The notes under the pieces: model-generated
Told to the model about the DNA's origin: nothing
The model's database searches: none
The model's input: only the letters and a program-made list of their open reading frames with translations
NCBI RefSeq assembly: GCF_945952095.1
Contig: NZ_CAMFHL010000009.1
Span: 1-64,000, forward strand
DNA length: 64,000 nt
Reading direction: 5' to 3'
Origin: an uncultured Arsenicibacter sp.
GTDB lineage: Bacteria > Bacteroidota > Bacteroidia > Cytophagales > Spirosomataceae
Part shown: positions 1-10,100 of the stretch, one piece after another
Layout: every line of letters begins with the position of its first letter
How positions within the stretch are numbered: position 1 is the first letter of the stretch
Translations under genes and position numbers: made by a program

Positions 1-45
1 CAGGTCAATATCGTCGTGTTGGAGAGGGGTCAGTGTTATGTCCAT
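1..45 (-). CDS. N-terminus of a probable GNAT acetyltransferase (PseH-like), cut by the window edge
   Basis: Only the first 15 codons are visible (MDITLTPLQHDDIDL), starting 5 nt after the pseG stop. A short beta strand followed by L-x-P-L-x-x-x-D is the usual opening of GNAT acetyltransferases. Position directly after pseF-pseG suggests PseH, which N-acetylates the 4-amino sugar in pseudaminic acid synthesis. Everything beyond the 15 codons is outside the window, so the call rests mainly on context. Confidence 0.45.
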   Translation of the reverse strand, partial: MDITLTPLQHDDIDL

Positions 46-50
46 GCGTA

Positions 51-1034
51 TTAGTTAGCCGTTAAGTGATCAAATAAGGCCCTGAACCGTTCGGCAGACC
101 GGCCGTCGAGAAAACGGCGCTGGGCTGCTACCCCCTGATCGGGCCGGATAGTGGCCAGTACCTCCCGGAAGCAGGCCGCATCCGGTAGTTCTGTAAAGAT
201 ATGTACCGCCAGTTTCTCTTTGGCAAAAAAGTCGGCCAGATAGTGCTGGTTACCGGCGGTCTGCATACCGATAAACGGCCGGCCGATGGTCGCCAGCTCA
301 TAGGAAACGGTGCTGCATGACAGAATAGCATAACGACACGCTTCCATTTCGCGGGCCATGTCCTCAACGGACAAGTTCTGGAGGATAAGCATCCTGTCGG
401 CCGGCAGACAGGCAAACGTGGGGACGTGTACATTGGCGCTGCCAAGCACCACACGGATCACCAGCTGGTCGGGGAGCTGCAACAGCCACTCAGCCAGCTG
501 TCTGGACATGTTCTGCGGATCAGCACCACCCAGATTCAGAAGCACATACGGGCTTTCGGGTTGCAGCGGTTTAGGCTGAAACACAGGGTTTACCAGTGCG
601 TAGACTGTTCCGAAGCAGAAACGGGTATAGGGTTCGGCCTGATAACGGTCGGCGGTGATGCCGGGCGTGTGGTTAATAATGACATCGGCAACCTGGTGGC
701 CGGTCATCAGATCATCAATAAACACCAGCGTATGCCCCGCCGCTTTGATCCGGCGCTGACAGGTTTCGCCGAAGTGATAGCCGTCGAGCACAATCAGGCT
801 GTTGGCCGGTAACAGGGCCAGAAACTCAGCGACGTCCTGTGTCGCAAGCGGTAGCACCGAAACGCCTTTTTGGGTCAGCAACCTGATAATCGCTTCGGCT
901 GGCTGATGGATGCAGAAGGTACAGGTGAATCCCGGCATCAGCATCTCGGCCAGTGCCAGACACCGCATGATGTGCCCGAGGCCAATCTGCGGGCCGCCGT
1001 CCATGCGGAAGAAAATCGTTTTCGGAGCACTCAT
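51..1034 (-). CDS. pseG: UDP-2,4-diacetamido-2,4,6-trideoxy-beta-L-altropyranose hydrolase
   Basis: PseG removes UDP from the 2,4-diacetamido sugar in the CMP-pseudaminic acid pathway, a cytoplasmic step. The 327-residue protein has the family N-terminal motif with R10, D12 and IGLGHIMRC, whose H21 matches the proposed catalytic histidine, and the GT-B nucleotide-binding signature NLGGADPQN near residue 168. Length is normal for the family. Its ATG overlaps the end of pseF by 4 nt, indicating translational coupling. Pseudaminic acid decorates surface glycans or glycoproteins; the target is not visible here. The related legionaminic enzyme is the main alternative. Confidence 0.88.
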   Translation of the reverse strand: MSAPKTIFFRMDGGPQIGLGHIMRCLALAEMLMPGFTCTFCIHQPAEAIIRLLTQKGVSVLPLATQDVAEFLALLPANSLIVLDGYHFGETCQRRIKAAGHTLVFIDDLMTGHQVADVIINHTPGITADRYQAEPYTRFCFGTVYALVNPVFQPKPLQPESPYVLLNLGGADPQNMSRQLAEWLLQLPDQLVIRVVLGSANVHVPTFACLPADRMLILQNLSVEDMAREMEACRYAILSCSTVSYELATIGRPFIGMQTAGNQHYLADFFAKEKLAVHIFTELPDAACFREVLATIRPDQGVAAQRRFLDGRSAERFRALFDHLTAN

Positions 1035-1735
1035 AAAGGGTTTCCGGTGCGTTTATGGAACAGCTGGTACTTAAGCTCTGCCATTTGCCAGTCGTCTTCC
1101 GTATCAATGTCGTGGGCCTGCATCTGGTTAATTTCGATGCCGCCCGCCCGGAGCTTTTGCAGGGTGCGGTGGGTCATCAGCGCCTGTGCATCAAACCAGT
1201 AAAACTGCCCGGCATCATGGTACGCGGGCTCAAGGTCCTGAGAACGTTTGGGGTAATTATCCGGATCAGCCCACTGAATCAGGCCGTCGCGAAGAAAAAA
1301 CGCACGCTGAATCGGGAAATCAAACCGCTGCAGGGGATACATAATATCGGTCTGTTTGTCGGTCAGCGCCTGGAAAGCGTGTTTGAGCAAAGCAACTGTC
1401 ACGAAAGGAGCGGTCGGATAGAGGCAGCAAAGGTGGTCGAAGCGGCGGCCATGCGCTGCGTAGCGATCCAGCACCTCCAGCAAAACGTCAACGGTTGAGG
1501 CATGGTCATCCGCATTTTTTGCTGACCGGAAAAACGGAACAACAGCCCCGTATTGGCCGGCAATGGCGGCAATCTCTGCATCGTCTGTTGATACCATTAC
1601 CTCCTCAAAAAGCCCCGACTGAACGGCGGCGTCAATGACGTAGGTAATGATTGGTTTGCCCAGAAAAGGCCGGATGTTTTTACGCGGAATACGCTTACTG
1701 CCGCCGCGGGCAGGAATAATGGCAATGCTCCCCAT
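1031..1735 (-). CDS. pseF: Pseudaminic acid cytidylyltransferase
   Basis: Activates pseudaminic acid with CTP to give the CMP-sugar donor. The 234-residue protein begins with IIPARGGSKRIPRKNI, the CMP-sugar synthetase nucleotide loop, followed by a VSTDDAEIAAIA segment and LLEVLDRY, as in PseF/NeuA proteins. It is the first gene of the visible minus-strand operon and overlaps pseG by 4 nt. Upstream lies a 244 bp gap with a divergent outer-membrane protein gene, so the operon promoter probably sits there. NeuA-type specificity for another nonulosonic acid cannot be excluded, but pseG next door favours pseudaminic acid. Confidence 0.88.
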   Translation of the reverse strand: MGSIAIIPARGGSKRIPRKNIRPFLGKPIITYVIDAAVQSGLFEEVMVSTDDAEIAAIAGQYGAVVPFFRSAKNADDHASTVDVLLEVLDRYAAHGRRFDHLCCLYPTAPFVTVALLKHAFQALTDKQTDIMYPLQRFDFPIQRAFFLRDGLIQWADPDNYPKRSQDLEPAYHDAGQFYWFDAQALMTHRTLQKLRAGGIEINQMQAHDIDTEDDWQMAELKYQLFHKRTGNPL

Positions 1736-1979
1736 GATGCCGGCAAAGATAAACGATTTAACCGGTGCAGCGCGCAGCCGTCTTTACCTGAGCGCCTGCA
1801 ACGGTGCGGTACAGGTAACCGAAAATTGTCTGTTTACAGGATGATGATAATGCTCTGAAGTACAGATACTGTATTAAATAGAAGAAAAAGTAGATAAAAT
1901 ACCGCCAGGGTAGGGGTGTTTTATGTGAACGGGATCGTCTAACTTGCGCACTGAACTACACACAACGATTAACATTACT

Positions 1980-2576
1980 ATGAAAAAGCTATTTGCTTTA
2001 TTACTGACGTGTGCTGCCATTTCATCCGCATCGGCACAGGATTTTAAACCGTTTAAGTGGAACCTGTCAGTAGGGTATGCCCGGCCGACGGGAGCCGGAG
2101 CCGGTGGGGGGCTGCTGGTATCGACAGAACCAAAGTATGGTCTGAACGACCAGATTGATATTGGCCTGCGTGCTGAAATTGCCTTAATGGCAAAAGCTGT
2201 TATGGTCAACGGCGATGTAACCAGCGGCCAAATAAAAGCAGCAGGATCGTATGTACTGACCGGAACGTATCTGCTGACTACAACAAACTTCCGCCCGTAT
2301 GTCGGGATTGGCGCCGGCTTATATGCAGTTGGTGGAACAAGTTTTGAATACAAAGATAACATGGCAACGACGCCTACTGATTATACCGTAGAGGGGGCAC
2401 GTAAGCTTGGTCTGATGGGCCGTGCCGGTTTCAAAGCCGGTCATTTTAACATGGGCGTTGAATATAACTATGTTCCGTCAACTAAAATCAGTTTGACAAC
2501 GGGGCAGACAGCTAAAAGTTCTAATGGTTATGTCGGTGTGAAACTTGGCTTCGACATCGGTGGTGGCCGCTACTAG
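1980..2576 (+). CDS. Small outer-membrane beta-barrel protein
   Basis: A 198-residue protein with a clear signal peptide (MKKLFALLLTCAAISSASAQ) followed by alternating-hydrophobicity strands and glycine-rich turns, ending in LGFDIGGGRY, as expected for an 8-strand OmpW/porin-type barrel. The frame opens earlier at a TTG (1944), but the ATG at 1980 directly precedes the signal peptide and was chosen. It is monocistronic, followed by a strong hairpin. No ligand can be inferred; PFAM-type outer-membrane beta-barrel families of this kind are common and poorly characterised. Confidence 0.8.
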   Translation: MKKLFALLLTCAAISSASAQDFKPFKWNLSVGYARPTGAGAGGGLLVSTEPKYGLNDQIDIGLRAEIALMAKAVMVNGDVTSGQIKAAGSYVLTGTYLLTTTNFRPYVGIGAGLYAVGGTSFEYKDNMATTPTDYTVEGARKLGLMGRAGFKAGHFNMGVEYNYVPSTKISLTTGQTAKSSNGYVGVKLGFDIGGGRY

Positions 2577-2591
2577 AAAGACTTGTTTGAT

Positions 2592-2628
2592 AACGCAAAA
2601 GCGCGGCAATTTGCCGCGCTTTTGCGTT
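2592..2628 (+). terminator. Hairpin terminator between convergent genes
   Basis: An 18-bp perfect inverted repeat (2592-2609 with 2611-2628) whose core AGCGCGGCAA/TTGCCGCGCT is flanked by A4 and T4, so it can stop transcription from the beta-barrel gene and from the opposite direction. It lies between two convergent genes. Confidence 0.75.
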
Positions 2629-2694
2629 GTATACCGGTTAATCCGGTAGAATCGATGTATGTGGAGCAGTAAAGCGCATCAGCCTGCATAAAAC

Positions 2695-4833
2695 TCAGCG
2701 TACCCGGCTTCGTAATCCGTCTGTTGGTCTGAAGCGTTCGCCGTAGGTATCAGCCAGCCGGTCACATTCGCGCACAAACGTTTCCGGACCAACAAAATCA
2801 ACAAACGACAAGGCACCGCCGGTATAGGCCGGAAAGCCCCAGCCCAGAATCGAGCCAAGGTCAGCATCAAGTTTTGTACGGATAATCCCCTCTTCGTGAC
2901 AACGCACGGCTTCGATGGCTTGCCGGTAAAGCAGCCGCTTTTTCACTTCGTCGATAACCGGTTGCTGATCCGCTGCCGGGAACAGGTCGCTCAGGCCGGG
3001 CCAAAGCACTTTCGGGCTATCGGCGGGGTAATCATAAAAGCCGGCTTTTGCTTTTTTCCCTGACCGGCCGAGCGCAACAAACTGCCTGCCGACCTGATAG
3101 CTGGTATCTGACTCATCGAGCGCCCCGTCCTGAATGCCCTGCGCGGCAATTTTATACACCAGATCAATCGCTACTTCATCTGTAACGGCCAACGGCCCGA
3201 CCGGCATACCGGCGTCCTTGCCCGCATGTTCGATCAGGATGGGCGATACGCCGTCTCTGAGCAATTCCATCCCCTCGGAAGCATAGGTCCCGAAACAACG
3301 CGAGGTATAGAACCCGCGGGCGTCATTGACAACAATCGGGGTTTTCCGGATTTTGCGGGTAAAATCCATCGCTACGGCCAGGGCATAATCCGACGTTTGC
3401 TGCCCGACAATCAGCTCGACCAGCGCCATTTTGTCGACCGGCGAAAAGAAGTGAATGCCGATGAAGTTTTCGGGCCGGGCCGAGGCGGCGGCCAGTCCGG
3501 TTATGGGCAGGGTAGAGGTGTTGGAGCCGAAGACGCGGAGGCCGTCGGGGGCCAGCATCGGCTCGGCTTCGGCGGTGACCTGTGCTTTCAGGTCGCGGTT
3601 TTCAAAAACGGCTTCAATGATCAGGTCGCAGCCCGCCAGATCCGCCGCCTGACCGGTTGGGGTAATGAGCCGGAGCGTTTCCTCCGCTTTAGCAGGCGTC
3701 AGCTTACCGCGTTCAACGCTTTTTTGCAGCAAGGTTCGGGAGTAGTCTTTCCCCTTTTCGGCCTGTTCGACGGATACATCTTTCAGAACCACCTCAATAC
3801 CGGCCTGCGCCGATACATAGGCGATGCCGGCACCCATGAGTCCGGCACCCAGTATACCTAGTTTTTTTACGTCTGTTTTCGGAATATCTTTCGGGCGGCC
3901 GGCGCCTTTGTTAGCCTCATTCATCCCCAGAAACATGGTTTGAATGAGGCTTTTGGCCACGGCGGAGGTTGCCACCTGCACAAAATACCGGCCTTCGATC
4001 AGTAAGGCACGGTCGATATTTACCTGAAGACCTTCATAGACGCACGACAGAATATCCAGCGGGGCGGGGTAGTTGCCCTTCGTTTTGTCCATGATCATGG
4101 CCGTACCGGCGCTGAACACCTGGACACCGGCCGGGCTCTGGACATTGCCGCCCGGAACAGCAAAATTGTCTTTGCCGATGATTTTACCCGTTTTCCGGTC
4201 AATGGTGTCCCAGGGTTTAACGGGTGCCGGGTTAGCGTTTATCCAGTCTTTGGCTTTCTGAAGGAGCTCTTCCGGCGACTGCGCTATGTCGTCGATCAGG
4301 CCAAGGGCTTTGGCTTCCGGGACACCCGCCTTTTTGCCCTCCAGCATCAGTTGCAGCGCCGCCTGCATGCCGATCATGCGGGGTAATCGTTGGGTACCGC
4401 CGGCTCCGGGCAGAAGACCGATCGTTACCTCAACGAGCCCCAGCACTGTTTTAGGTAGATTTAGAGCGATGCGGTGGTGGCAGGCCAGGCAGATTTCATA
4501 GCCTCCGCCCAGGGCGGTGCCGTTGATGGCGGCAACGACGGCTTTGCCACATGTTTCGATCCGGCGGAAAACCCGGTTTAGTTCTGTCGAGACCTTAAGC
4601 ATCTCAGCGGGGTCTTTACCGTTGGCGCGCAGGATCATTTTCAGATCGGCCCCGACAACAAATTCGGGTTTATCCGATGTAACAATGACCCCTTTAACGG
4701 CCGGGTCGGCGATAGCCCGCTCAAGAGCAGCTTCAAATTGCGGTATTGATTCGTCATTTAAGACGTTCATCGGAGCGGAGGTCATGTGCCATGCGACGAT
4801 AGCTATATCCTGCTCCTGCCGGTAATTAATCAC
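2695..4833 (-). CDS. Bifunctional enoyl-CoA hydratase / 3-hydroxyacyl-CoA dehydrogenase (FadJ/FadB type)
   Basis: Catalyses hydration of 2-enoyl-CoA and NAD-dependent oxidation of the 3-hydroxyacyl-CoA in beta-oxidation. At 712 residues it is full length. Residues 1-190 form the hydratase domain with both glutamates present (E113 in GTALGGGYE, E135 in VEVTIGLLPGAGGTQR). The dehydrogenase half starts near residue 325 with the NAD loop GILGAGLMGAG, has the catalytic His in GIHFFSPVDKM, and two C-terminal 3HCDH repeats. Start is GTG at 4833. No thiolase neighbour is present, so the partner subunit must be elsewhere; other fatty-acyl genes lie 54 kb away. Confidence 0.92.
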   Translation of the reverse strand: MINYRQEQDIAIVAWHMTSAPMNVLNDESIPQFEAALERAIADPAVKGVIVTSDKPEFVVGADLKMILRANGKDPAEMLKVSTELNRVFRRIETCGKAVVAAINGTALGGGYEICLACHHRIALNLPKTVLGLVEVTIGLLPGAGGTQRLPRMIGMQAALQLMLEGKKAGVPEAKALGLIDDIAQSPEELLQKAKDWINANPAPVKPWDTIDRKTGKIIGKDNFAVPGGNVQSPAGVQVFSAGTAMIMDKTKGNYPAPLDILSCVYEGLQVNIDRALLIEGRYFVQVATSAVAKSLIQTMFLGMNEANKGAGRPKDIPKTDVKKLGILGAGLMGAGIAYVSAQAGIEVVLKDVSVEQAEKGKDYSRTLLQKSVERGKLTPAKAEETLRLITPTGQAADLAGCDLIIEAVFENRDLKAQVTAEAEPMLAPDGLRVFGSNTSTLPITGLAAASARPENFIGIHFFSPVDKMALVELIVGQQTSDYALAVAMDFTRKIRKTPIVVNDARGFYTSRCFGTYASEGMELLRDGVSPILIEHAGKDAGMPVGPLAVTDEVAIDLVYKIAAQGIQDGALDESDTSYQVGRQFVALGRSGKKAKAGFYDYPADSPKVLWPGLSDLFPAADQQPVIDEVKKRLLYRQAIEAVRCHEEGIIRTKLDADLGSILGWGFPAYTGGALSFVDFVGPETFVRECDRLADTYGERFRPTDGLRSRVR

Positions 4834-4896
4834 AGGGTCAAGTGGTTTAGAGATGGATGAAACGCACGGGGCAACCGTAGCCGGTACCCCGCCGGA

Positions 4897-5118
4897 TCAG
4901 AGCGTCACAAACCCCATCCGGACGGCAGTTAAGGCCATCGTTACCCTGCTTTTTACAGCAAACTTACCAAATAAACTTTCCCGGTATCCATCAACGGTAC
5001 GTGGGCTGACACACATGCGGTCAGCAATTTCAGAGTAGGTCAGGTCACTACAGGCCAACCGCAGGAAATGCTTTTCCCGGTCGCTCAGAGGTGGTGGTGT
5101 ATTGCACTGAGGCTTCAT
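4897..5118 (-). CDS. Stand-alone LuxR/GerE helix-turn-helix protein
   Basis: Only 73 residues, almost entirely a LuxR-type DNA-binding domain: LSDREKHFLRLACSDLTYSEIADRMCVSPRTVDGYRESLFGKF has the canonical four-helix pattern with T/V-D-G-Y-R in the recognition helix. There is no receiver or sensor domain, and none is encoded upstream in any frame, so this is not an obvious frameshift of a response regulator. Such domain-only proteins bind DNA as dimers; its target is unknown. It sits between fadJ-type and VIT genes on the same strand. A short hairpin touches its start codon. Confidence 0.8.
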   Translation of the reverse strand: MKPQCNTPPPLSDREKHFLRLACSDLTYSEIADRMCVSPRTVDGYRESLFGKFAVKSRVTMALTAVRMGFVTL

Positions 5119-5119
5119 G

Positions 5120-5145
5120 GCTTGGGCGGTTATTTTAGCCCAAGC
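5120..5145 (-). promoter_or_regulatory. 8-bp hairpin directly before the LuxR-domain gene
   Basis: GCTTGGGC (5120-5127) pairs perfectly with GCCCAAGC (5138-5145) across a 10-nt loop. On the coding strand the stem ends one base before the ATG at 5118, so it could mask the start codon in mRNA or act as an operator for a dimeric regulator. Function is inferred from position only. Confidence 0.35.
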
Positions 5146-5192
5146 TATGTTACTGTAAATACAAATACAAGCCTCTGATTATAAAGTTTTTA

Positions 5193-5903
5193 CTAAACGG
5201 TATATTTCGCAATACTAAACGCCGCCGCGGCCGCCGCAGCGCCGATCAGCATCACTTTGAACGCCCCGGAAACCGGCGGCTGACCGGTGATTTTGCTCTT
5301 GAAATAACCGAAGACAAACAGACAGATCAGGGTCACCACACTCGACCACATCAGGCCGTCAATCGGGCTTGCGACAAAAAAGTAAGGCAGCAGGGGCAGT
5401 AAACCACCGGCTACGTACGACAAGCCGATGGTCAGTGCGCTTTTTGTGGCACGGTTGGGGTCCGGTTCGCTCAGGTCAAGCTCAAAGCGCATCATAAAAT
5501 CGACCCACTTTTTCTTGTCTTTTGCCAGTTCGTCGGCAATCGCGTTCTGTAATGCCGGACTCAGGCCGTATTCGGCGAAAACGTCACGGACTTCCTGTTT
5601 TTCGCGTTCGGGTACGCGCTCTACTTCATCGTACTCCCGCTTCAGCTCTGACCGGTAATGGTCGGCTTCGGTGCGGCCAGCCAGATACCCGCCTAATCCC
5701 ATTGCGATAGACCCGGCCACAATCTCGGCGATGCCTGCCGTTACGACCAGATCAGACGACGAAACGGCCCCGCTCAGGCCGGCTGCCAGGGCAAACGGCA
5801 CGGTCAGGCCATCAGACATGCCGATAACAACGTCAGTGATAAAATCCGAGCTTTGCAGGTGCTCTTCATGGTGGTGTAAATGGGTATCCGGATGGCTGCT
5901 CAT
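5193..5903 (-). CDS. VIT1/CCC1-family iron/manganese transporter
   Basis: Membrane protein of 236 residues in the vacuolar iron transporter family, which exports Fe2+/Mn2+ from the cytosol. The N-terminus is His-rich (HPDTHLHHHEEHL), followed by the family signature DVVIGMSDGLTVPFALAAGL, then a cytoplasmic acidic helical segment (EADHYRSELKREYDEVE...) that in VIT proteins binds metal, and three further membrane helices. It follows the RND adaptor by 6 nt and is therefore probably the last gene of the metal-efflux operon, giving the operon both an inner-membrane exporter and a trans-envelope pump. Confidence 0.88.
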   Translation of the reverse strand: MSSHPDTHLHHHEEHLQSSDFITDVVIGMSDGLTVPFALAAGLSGAVSSSDLVVTAGIAEIVAGSIAMGLGGYLAGRTEADHYRSELKREYDEVERVPEREKQEVRDVFAEYGLSPALQNAIADELAKDKKKWVDFMMRFELDLSEPDPNRATKSALTIGLSYVAGGLLPLLPYFFVASPIDGLMWSSVVTLICLFVFGYFKSKITGQPPVSGAFKVMLIGAAAAAAAFSIAKYTV

Positions 5904-5909
5904 TATCTG

Positions 5910-7097
5910 TTATTCTTCCTGGTTATTCAGTTTTGACAGTAAGCTGTAGGCGCCTTTAACAACAACAGGCGTTTTCTGCGGATCAATGTCGGCCGGCAGG
6001 GTGACCGCTACGTAACCATTCTCGGCGATACCGGGCTGAACCGTAACCTGCCGGAACTGATACTGGCCTTTTTCTTTACTGATCAGTACATAAACATACG
6101 ATTTCCCGCCGAAAGAAACCACGGCTGATTCCGGCAGCGCTGACACCGACTGGCTGGTAACGTCCAGCTCGGCCGATACGTAGGCTCCCGGGATGATTGA
6201 CGGGGTCGCCGTTTGCGGGTGGGCGTGTACCTCAATCGTACGTTGCGGCGAGATTTCTTTCCCGATCAGAATGACCGTTGCCGGATGTACCGGGCGGCCT
6301 TCCTGACCAACCGCATACCGGAGCCGCTGACCAACACGAATCTGGTCAATATTACGCTCAAAAACAGATAAGGCCAGATGGATATGACTAATGTCAGTGA
6401 TTTCGGCCAGCACATCGGCCGGATTTACGAATTTGCCCAGATTGATGTTAACCATCGTAATGTAGCCGTCGACCGGCGACGGAACCGGAATGGTACGCGT
6501 CAGTTTGTCTGCCCGCAGCGAGGCCGGATTAATCCGCAGCATCGTCAGCCGCTGTGCCTGACCGGCCAGCTGTGCCTGGAGCCGCTGCCGTTCAGAGGCC
6601 GTTTGTTGGAATACTTTGAGGGCGCTGACATTTTCGCGGCTCAGTTCCTGCTGGCGCTGGTATTCCTGATCGGTATAATCGAGGCGGGCTTTGGTTTCCA
6701 GGTAATCCTGCTGGAGCTGGATAAACTCCGGATTTTCCAGAACGGCCAGTACCTGCCCCTTCCGGACACGCTGGCCCGGCAACAGATCATGGTTCAGGTT
6801 ACGGACGTAGCCGCCGTAGGGTACCGATACCGTTACCCGCTGGTTGGGTGGTACATCAATGGTGCCGTTGACCTTGAGCGTGCTGCTGATGTCGCGGCGC
6901 TCCGGCTGGCCGAGCTCTATCGCGGCTATGTTGTATTGAGCCTGCGTAAAGGTGACCTCAACAGGGCCGTCGTTGCCTGCTTCGGCGGTAGCGGTACTGT
7001 CGGTTTTAGCCGGTGTATCTTCACCGGCATTTTTCGGGCTGTTGCAGGCCTGATATAGGAACATGGTCAGTAAAAGACCGGGAATGATTCGGTTCAT
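5910..7097 (-). CDS. RND efflux periplasmic adaptor (CusB/CzcB type)
   Basis: A 395-residue lipoprotein-like membrane fusion protein linking the inner-membrane pump to the outer-membrane channel. It has a lipobox-like N-terminus (LLLTMFLYQAC), a barrel-sandwich hybrid lipoyl region (VRKGQVLAVLENPEF), a coiled-coil hairpin around residues 125-185, and a beta-barrel plus membrane-proximal domain. It starts 8 nt after the stop of the pump gene. Family members of this heavy-metal type carry Cu+/Ag+ or Zn2+/Co2+/Cd2+; the sequence alone does not decide which. Confidence 0.9.
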   Translation of the reverse strand: MNRIIPGLLLTMFLYQACNSPKNAGEDTPAKTDSTATAEAGNDGPVEVTFTQAQYNIAAIELGQPERRDISSTLKVNGTIDVPPNQRVTVSVPYGGYVRNLNHDLLPGQRVRKGQVLAVLENPEFIQLQQDYLETKARLDYTDQEYQRQQELSRENVSALKVFQQTASERQRLQAQLAGQAQRLTMLRINPASLRADKLTRTIPVPSPVDGYITMVNINLGKFVNPADVLAEITDISHIHLALSVFERNIDQIRVGQRLRYAVGQEGRPVHPATVILIGKEISPQRTIEVHAHPQTATPSIIPGAYVSAELDVTSQSVSALPESAVVSFGGKSYVYVLISKEKGQYQFRQVTVQPGIAENGYVAVTLPADIDPQKTPVVVKGAYSLLSKLNNQEE

Positions 7098-7105
7098 GGG
7101 AGCGA

Positions 7106-10100
7106 TTAGTCAAGCCCTGACAGGAATTCGAGGTACAGGACAGCCTGGTTTAGTTGGTTAAGTACATCCAGATAATTCTGGCGGATGGTGAGTGCCTGCT
7201 GGAGGGCCAGTGAGAATTCAACGTAGCCGATGTCGCCGCTGCGGAAGGCTTTGCGGGCATTGTCGGCAATGAGCCGGGCCTGGGGCAAACCGCTTTGTTC
7301 ATAATACTGCACGGCGGTCTGGTAGCGGTCGTATTGCTGGACCGCCTGCGTATACTGGTTCCGGATGGTACGTTGCTGTATTTCCAGCTCGGTCTGCGCG
7401 ATCTGCTCGGTAATGCGGGCCGACTCAACACGGGCTTTCTGCGGCCGGCTGATCAGCGGAAACAGAATACCCACCTGGCCACCGAAAAACCGGTGGCCGG
7501 CATTATACACGTACTCGTTGCCGTTGAAGTTCTGGGTACCGATCAGCGTCTGGGAGAAAATACCCAGCTGAAATTCGGGCAGCAGCCGTGCCTGCTCGAC
7601 CTGCCGTGTCCGCTGATTTACCTCAATCTGTTGTTTCAGCAGCGCCAGCACGGGGTGATTATTGACCGAGGCGGTGTCGGTTGGCAGAGTAAGGGTGCGC
7701 CGGGTCAGGCGTTGGGCAGGTACGTCAACCGGTTCGGCGCTGTACAGCAGGTTCTGGAGCGATGTCCGGGCGGTAGTCAGCGCGGCCTCCGTCTGAGCCA
7801 GTCGCACGCGTTGTTCGGCCAGCTGGCTTTCGGCAGTGGCCTTTTCCAGCGAGCCGGTTTCGCCCGTGCGGAACCGGACGGCGGCGGCCTGCACAAATTC
7901 GGTCAGCAGTGAGTCCTGCTGGCGGAACAGCCGTTCCCGTTCGTGCTGGAACCATACTTCGTAATAGGCCGATTTCACCTGATACCGCAGGTCGTGCTGC
8001 GTAACGCTGACCTGCCGTTGCCGCTGTGCCGTTGTGGCGTCGTTCAGCGCTACAGATTCACGGATGAGCCTTGGGTTTGGCAGCGTTTGCGTCGCCGTGA
8101 TGTTATTATCGAACTTCCGGCTGTTGTACTGGCCGAGCATGGCATTGACATTCAGCTTACCGATGTCATACGCCGACCGCCGCAGGGCTTGCTGAGCATT
8201 AACCTGATATTGAGCAACTTTGAGCTGCCCGTTCCGCGCATTGGCCTCCTGTAGTGCCTGGTCGAGCGTCACCGTACGAACCGGTGACTGTGCCTGCACC
8301 AGGCCAGTGAACAGAAGTCCGCCTAAGAACAGACTCAGGGTTTTAACCTGCTTGCCGGCCAGTTTACCGGGACCGCCTTCAAAAAAGGTGTACAATACCG
8401 GTAAAACAATCAGTGTCAGCAGTGTAGCGGTAATAAGCCCGCCAATGACGACGGTGGCTAACGGCTTCTGAACTTCGGCACCACCGGATGTGGAAAGTGC
8501 CATGGGCAGGAAACCCAGCGAGGCAACCAGGGCCGTCATGACCACCGGACGCAGCCGGACATCGGTGCCTTTGCGGATGATTTCGGTCAGGTCGGTCAGG
8601 CCGTCTTCGTGGCGCAGCCGGTTAAATTCGGCGATGAGCACAATGCCGTTGAGCACCGCTACCCCGAACAGGGCGATGAAGCCAACCCCGGCCGAAATGC
8701 TGAACGGCATGCCGCGCAGGAGCAGAGCCGCCACCCCGCCAATGGCCGCCATCGGAATGGCCGTAAAAATCAGAATCGACTGCTTGACAGACCCGAAGGT
8801 GAAAAACAGCAGCATGAAAATCAGCGCCAGCGCGGCCGGAACCGCAATCGAAAGCCGTTGTTTGGCCTCCACCAGATTCTGGAACTGACCGCCGTAGACA
8901 ATCGAATAACCCGGCGGGAATTTGATTTTGGTGTCTACCTTCTGCTGAAGTTCCTTGATAATACTCTCCACATCGCGGCCACGCACGTTGAAGCCGAGTG
9001 TAATCCGGCGGTGGGTATTGTCGCGCTGGATCTGATTAGGGGCCTGAACGAGCTGAACAGACGCGATTTGCGAGAGCGGAATTTGGTTACCTTTCGGGGT
9101 CATAACGTATAAATTACTTACATCCTGAATACTCTGTCGTTTCTCTGGTGCAAGCCGCACCACGAGATCAAACCGGCGTTCGCCCTCAAATACCAGCCCG
9201 GCTGCCTGACCCGCAAAGGCGGTGTTGATGGTGCGGTTTACGTCGTTTACAGTAAGCCCGAACTGAGCCAGCCGGCTACGGTCGAGCTTAATCTGAATTT
9301 GCGGCTGGCCCTCAACCTGCTCAACATACAAATCCTGAGCGCCGTCTACGGTCTTGATGATGTTCGCCACCTTGTCGGCCTGACGCGTTAATTCACTCAG
9401 GTCGTCGCCGTAAATTTTGATACCAACGTCCTGACGCGAACCGGTCATGAGTTCGTTGAACCGCATCTGAACCGGCTGCTGAAAGCCAAAAGTCACGCCC
9501 GGAATCTGCGAAACAACCGCCGCCATTTTCGCCATCATTTCCTCACGGGTACCGGCCGAGGTCCATTCACTGACGGGTTTGAAAATAACCATGAGGTCAC
9601 TGGCTTCGATAGCCATCGGATCGGTCGGAATTTCGCCCGCCCCGATTTTACCGACGACCTGCTCCACCTCGGGAAAGTTTTTAAGAATCAGTTTTTCGGC
9701 TTTGAGCGTGGCATCGACGGTTTCGGACAGGGAGCTGCCGGTCAGCACGCGGGTATCAACGGCAAAGTCGCCTTCGTCCAGTGTCGGCAGGAATTCGCCG
9801 CCCATTTGCATAAACGCAACGATGCTGGCTCCCAGAAAAAGGATGGCTGTTCCCAGGACAATAAGCCGGTGGCGCAGCGACCACAGCAGCAGCGGTTCGT
9901 AGCGGCGGTGTACGGCACGGATGAGCTTATCGGAAAAGGTCTCACGGTGTTCGATTTTCTTACTGAGCAGCAGGGCCGACATCATCGGTACATACGTCAG
10001 CGACAGAATAAATGCCCCCAGAATGGCGAACGCAACGGTCAGTGCCATCGGCGTAAACATTTTGCCTTCGACACCGCTCAGGGCCAGAATCGGCAGGTAG

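Noticed and set aside
3226..3861. 211-codon plus-strand frame
   Set aside because: Antisense to the FadJ-type gene with complete active sites; no supporting features.
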